Source of the DNA: Pseudobdellovibrio exovorus JSS
Lineage (GTDB): Bacteria; Bdellovibrionota; Bdellovibrionia; Bdellovibrionales; Bdellovibrionaceae
Direction of reading: 5' to 3'
NCBI RefSeq assembly: GCF_000348725.1
Contig: NC_020813.1
Coordinates: 868,001 to 932,000 of the forward strand
DNA length: 64,000 bases
The notes under the pieces are model-generated. The model worked only from the letters and a program-made list of their open reading frames with translations, made no database searches and was not told where the DNA came from. Of the stretch, positions 63,687-64,000 are shown one piece after another. The stretch's first letter is position 1. Each line of letters starts with the position of its first letter. The translations under genes and the position numbers were made by a program.

Positions 63687-64000
63687 ATGAAGTCACGTAT
63701 TCTAGTAGTGGATGACGAGGAATCAATCCGCGAGTTTCTAGAAATCATGTTAAAAAAAGAAAACTACGAGGTGACTACGGCAGAGGATGGTTTGCGTGCC
63801 AAAGAAATCCTTTCTAAAAAAACCTTCGACATGGTGATCTCGGACATGCAGATGCCAAACATGACGGGTATTGAGTTACTGAAACATGTTAAGGAAACGT
63901 ATCCGGATATGGTTTTCATGATCATCACAGCCTTTGGAACAACTGAGTCTGCGGTGGATGCGATGAAAATGGGTGCTTATGACTATGTGACTAAGCCATT
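63687..64000 (+). CDS. pilR: NtrC-family response regulator PilR, N-terminal part
   Basis: The first 104 residues of a regulator are visible before the window ends: receiver domain with ILVVDDEESIREFLEIML, phosphoacceptor Asp in MVISDMQMPNMTGIELL and the ITAFGTTESAVDAMKMGAYD switch region with following TKP Lys, all NtrC-like. GGGAGAAG precedes the ATG. Adjacent to pilS, it is the expected PilR; the AAA+ and DNA-binding parts are outside the window. Confidence 0.9.
   Translation, partial: MKSRILVVDDEESIREFLEIMLKKENYEVTTAEDGLRAKEILSKKTFDMVISDMQMPNMTGIELLKHVKETYPDMVFMIITAFGTTESAVDAMKMGAYDYVTKP

Noticed and set aside
1-64000. Insertion sequences, prophage genes, tRNA or rRNA genes
   Set aside because: None recognised on either strand; no transposase or integrase motifs among the frames.

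Overview
The window reads as chromosome of a predatory or formerly predatory member of the Bdellovibrionota, most likely the low-GC Pseudobdellovibrio / Bdellovibrio exovorus side of the group. This is inferred from gene content, not from a marker search. The signs are a complete MoxR-Bat operon, a type IV pilus cluster of the PilB-PilC-PilS-PilR kind, several PilZ and cyclic-nucleotide proteins, a free-standing c-di-GMP-I riboswitch RNA resembling Bdellovibrio merRNA, and a lipid A operon carrying a GnnA-like oxidoreductase, which fits the diamino-sugar lipid A described for Bdellovibrio. No rRNA or tRNA gene was seen. Coding density is very high and many genes overlap by 1-26 bases.

Layout. 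1-1239 (minus): a truncated secreted protein, a DUF1844 protein and an HtpX-like protein that has lost its HEXXH motif. 1325-10304 (plus): moxR, DUF58, a membrane protein, batA, batB, batC, batD and a LysM lytic transglycosylase, one operon. 10293-10552 (minus): the c-di-GMP riboswitch RNA. 10966-26844: mostly housekeeping genes (ABC-F ATPase, Mrp ATPase without CxxC, glycyl-tRNA synthetase, pyruvate phosphate dikinase, rpsT, murJ, mazG, ybeY) mixed with signalling genes (class III cyclase, two PilZ proteins) and a divergent LysR / yceI-dioxygenase pair.

26841-40051 is an accessory block between ybeY and prfB. It holds two units. The first is a four-gene, translationally coupled minus-strand operon: a small secreted peptide, an oligopeptide-type solute-binding protein, a YcaO-domain enzyme and an orphan sensor kinase. 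I know of no described system with this composition, and it is the best candidate for something new. The second is a complete type II-C CRISPR-Cas locus: 73 identical 36-base repeats with 72 spacers, cas2, cas1, a 1027-residue Cas9 and a divergent tracrRNA. Each repeat ends in an extended -10 motif, the arrangement known from Neisseria in which every repeat is a promoter.

40127-53103 (plus): prfB with its programmed +1 frameshift, then a lipoprotein-sorting ABC pair (lolC/lolD), then an envelope run bamA-skp-lpxA-gnnA-like-lpxB-lpxK-lpxL-DUF3108-heptosyltransferase that joins outer-membrane protein assembly to lipid A synthesis. 53096-56356 (minus): a sigma-54 response regulator and its CHASE2 sensor kinase. 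56430-64000 (plus): ribF, a Rossmann-like unknown, then pilB, a PilT-like pseudo-ATPase, pilC, pilS and the start of pilR, cut by the window end.

Starts were moved inward where a better Shine-Dalgarno or the family alignment favoured it (batD, mltD, mrp, the extradiol dioxygenase, lysR, ybeY, the CHASE2 kinase). Homology statements come from reading motifs by eye; no database search was possible.
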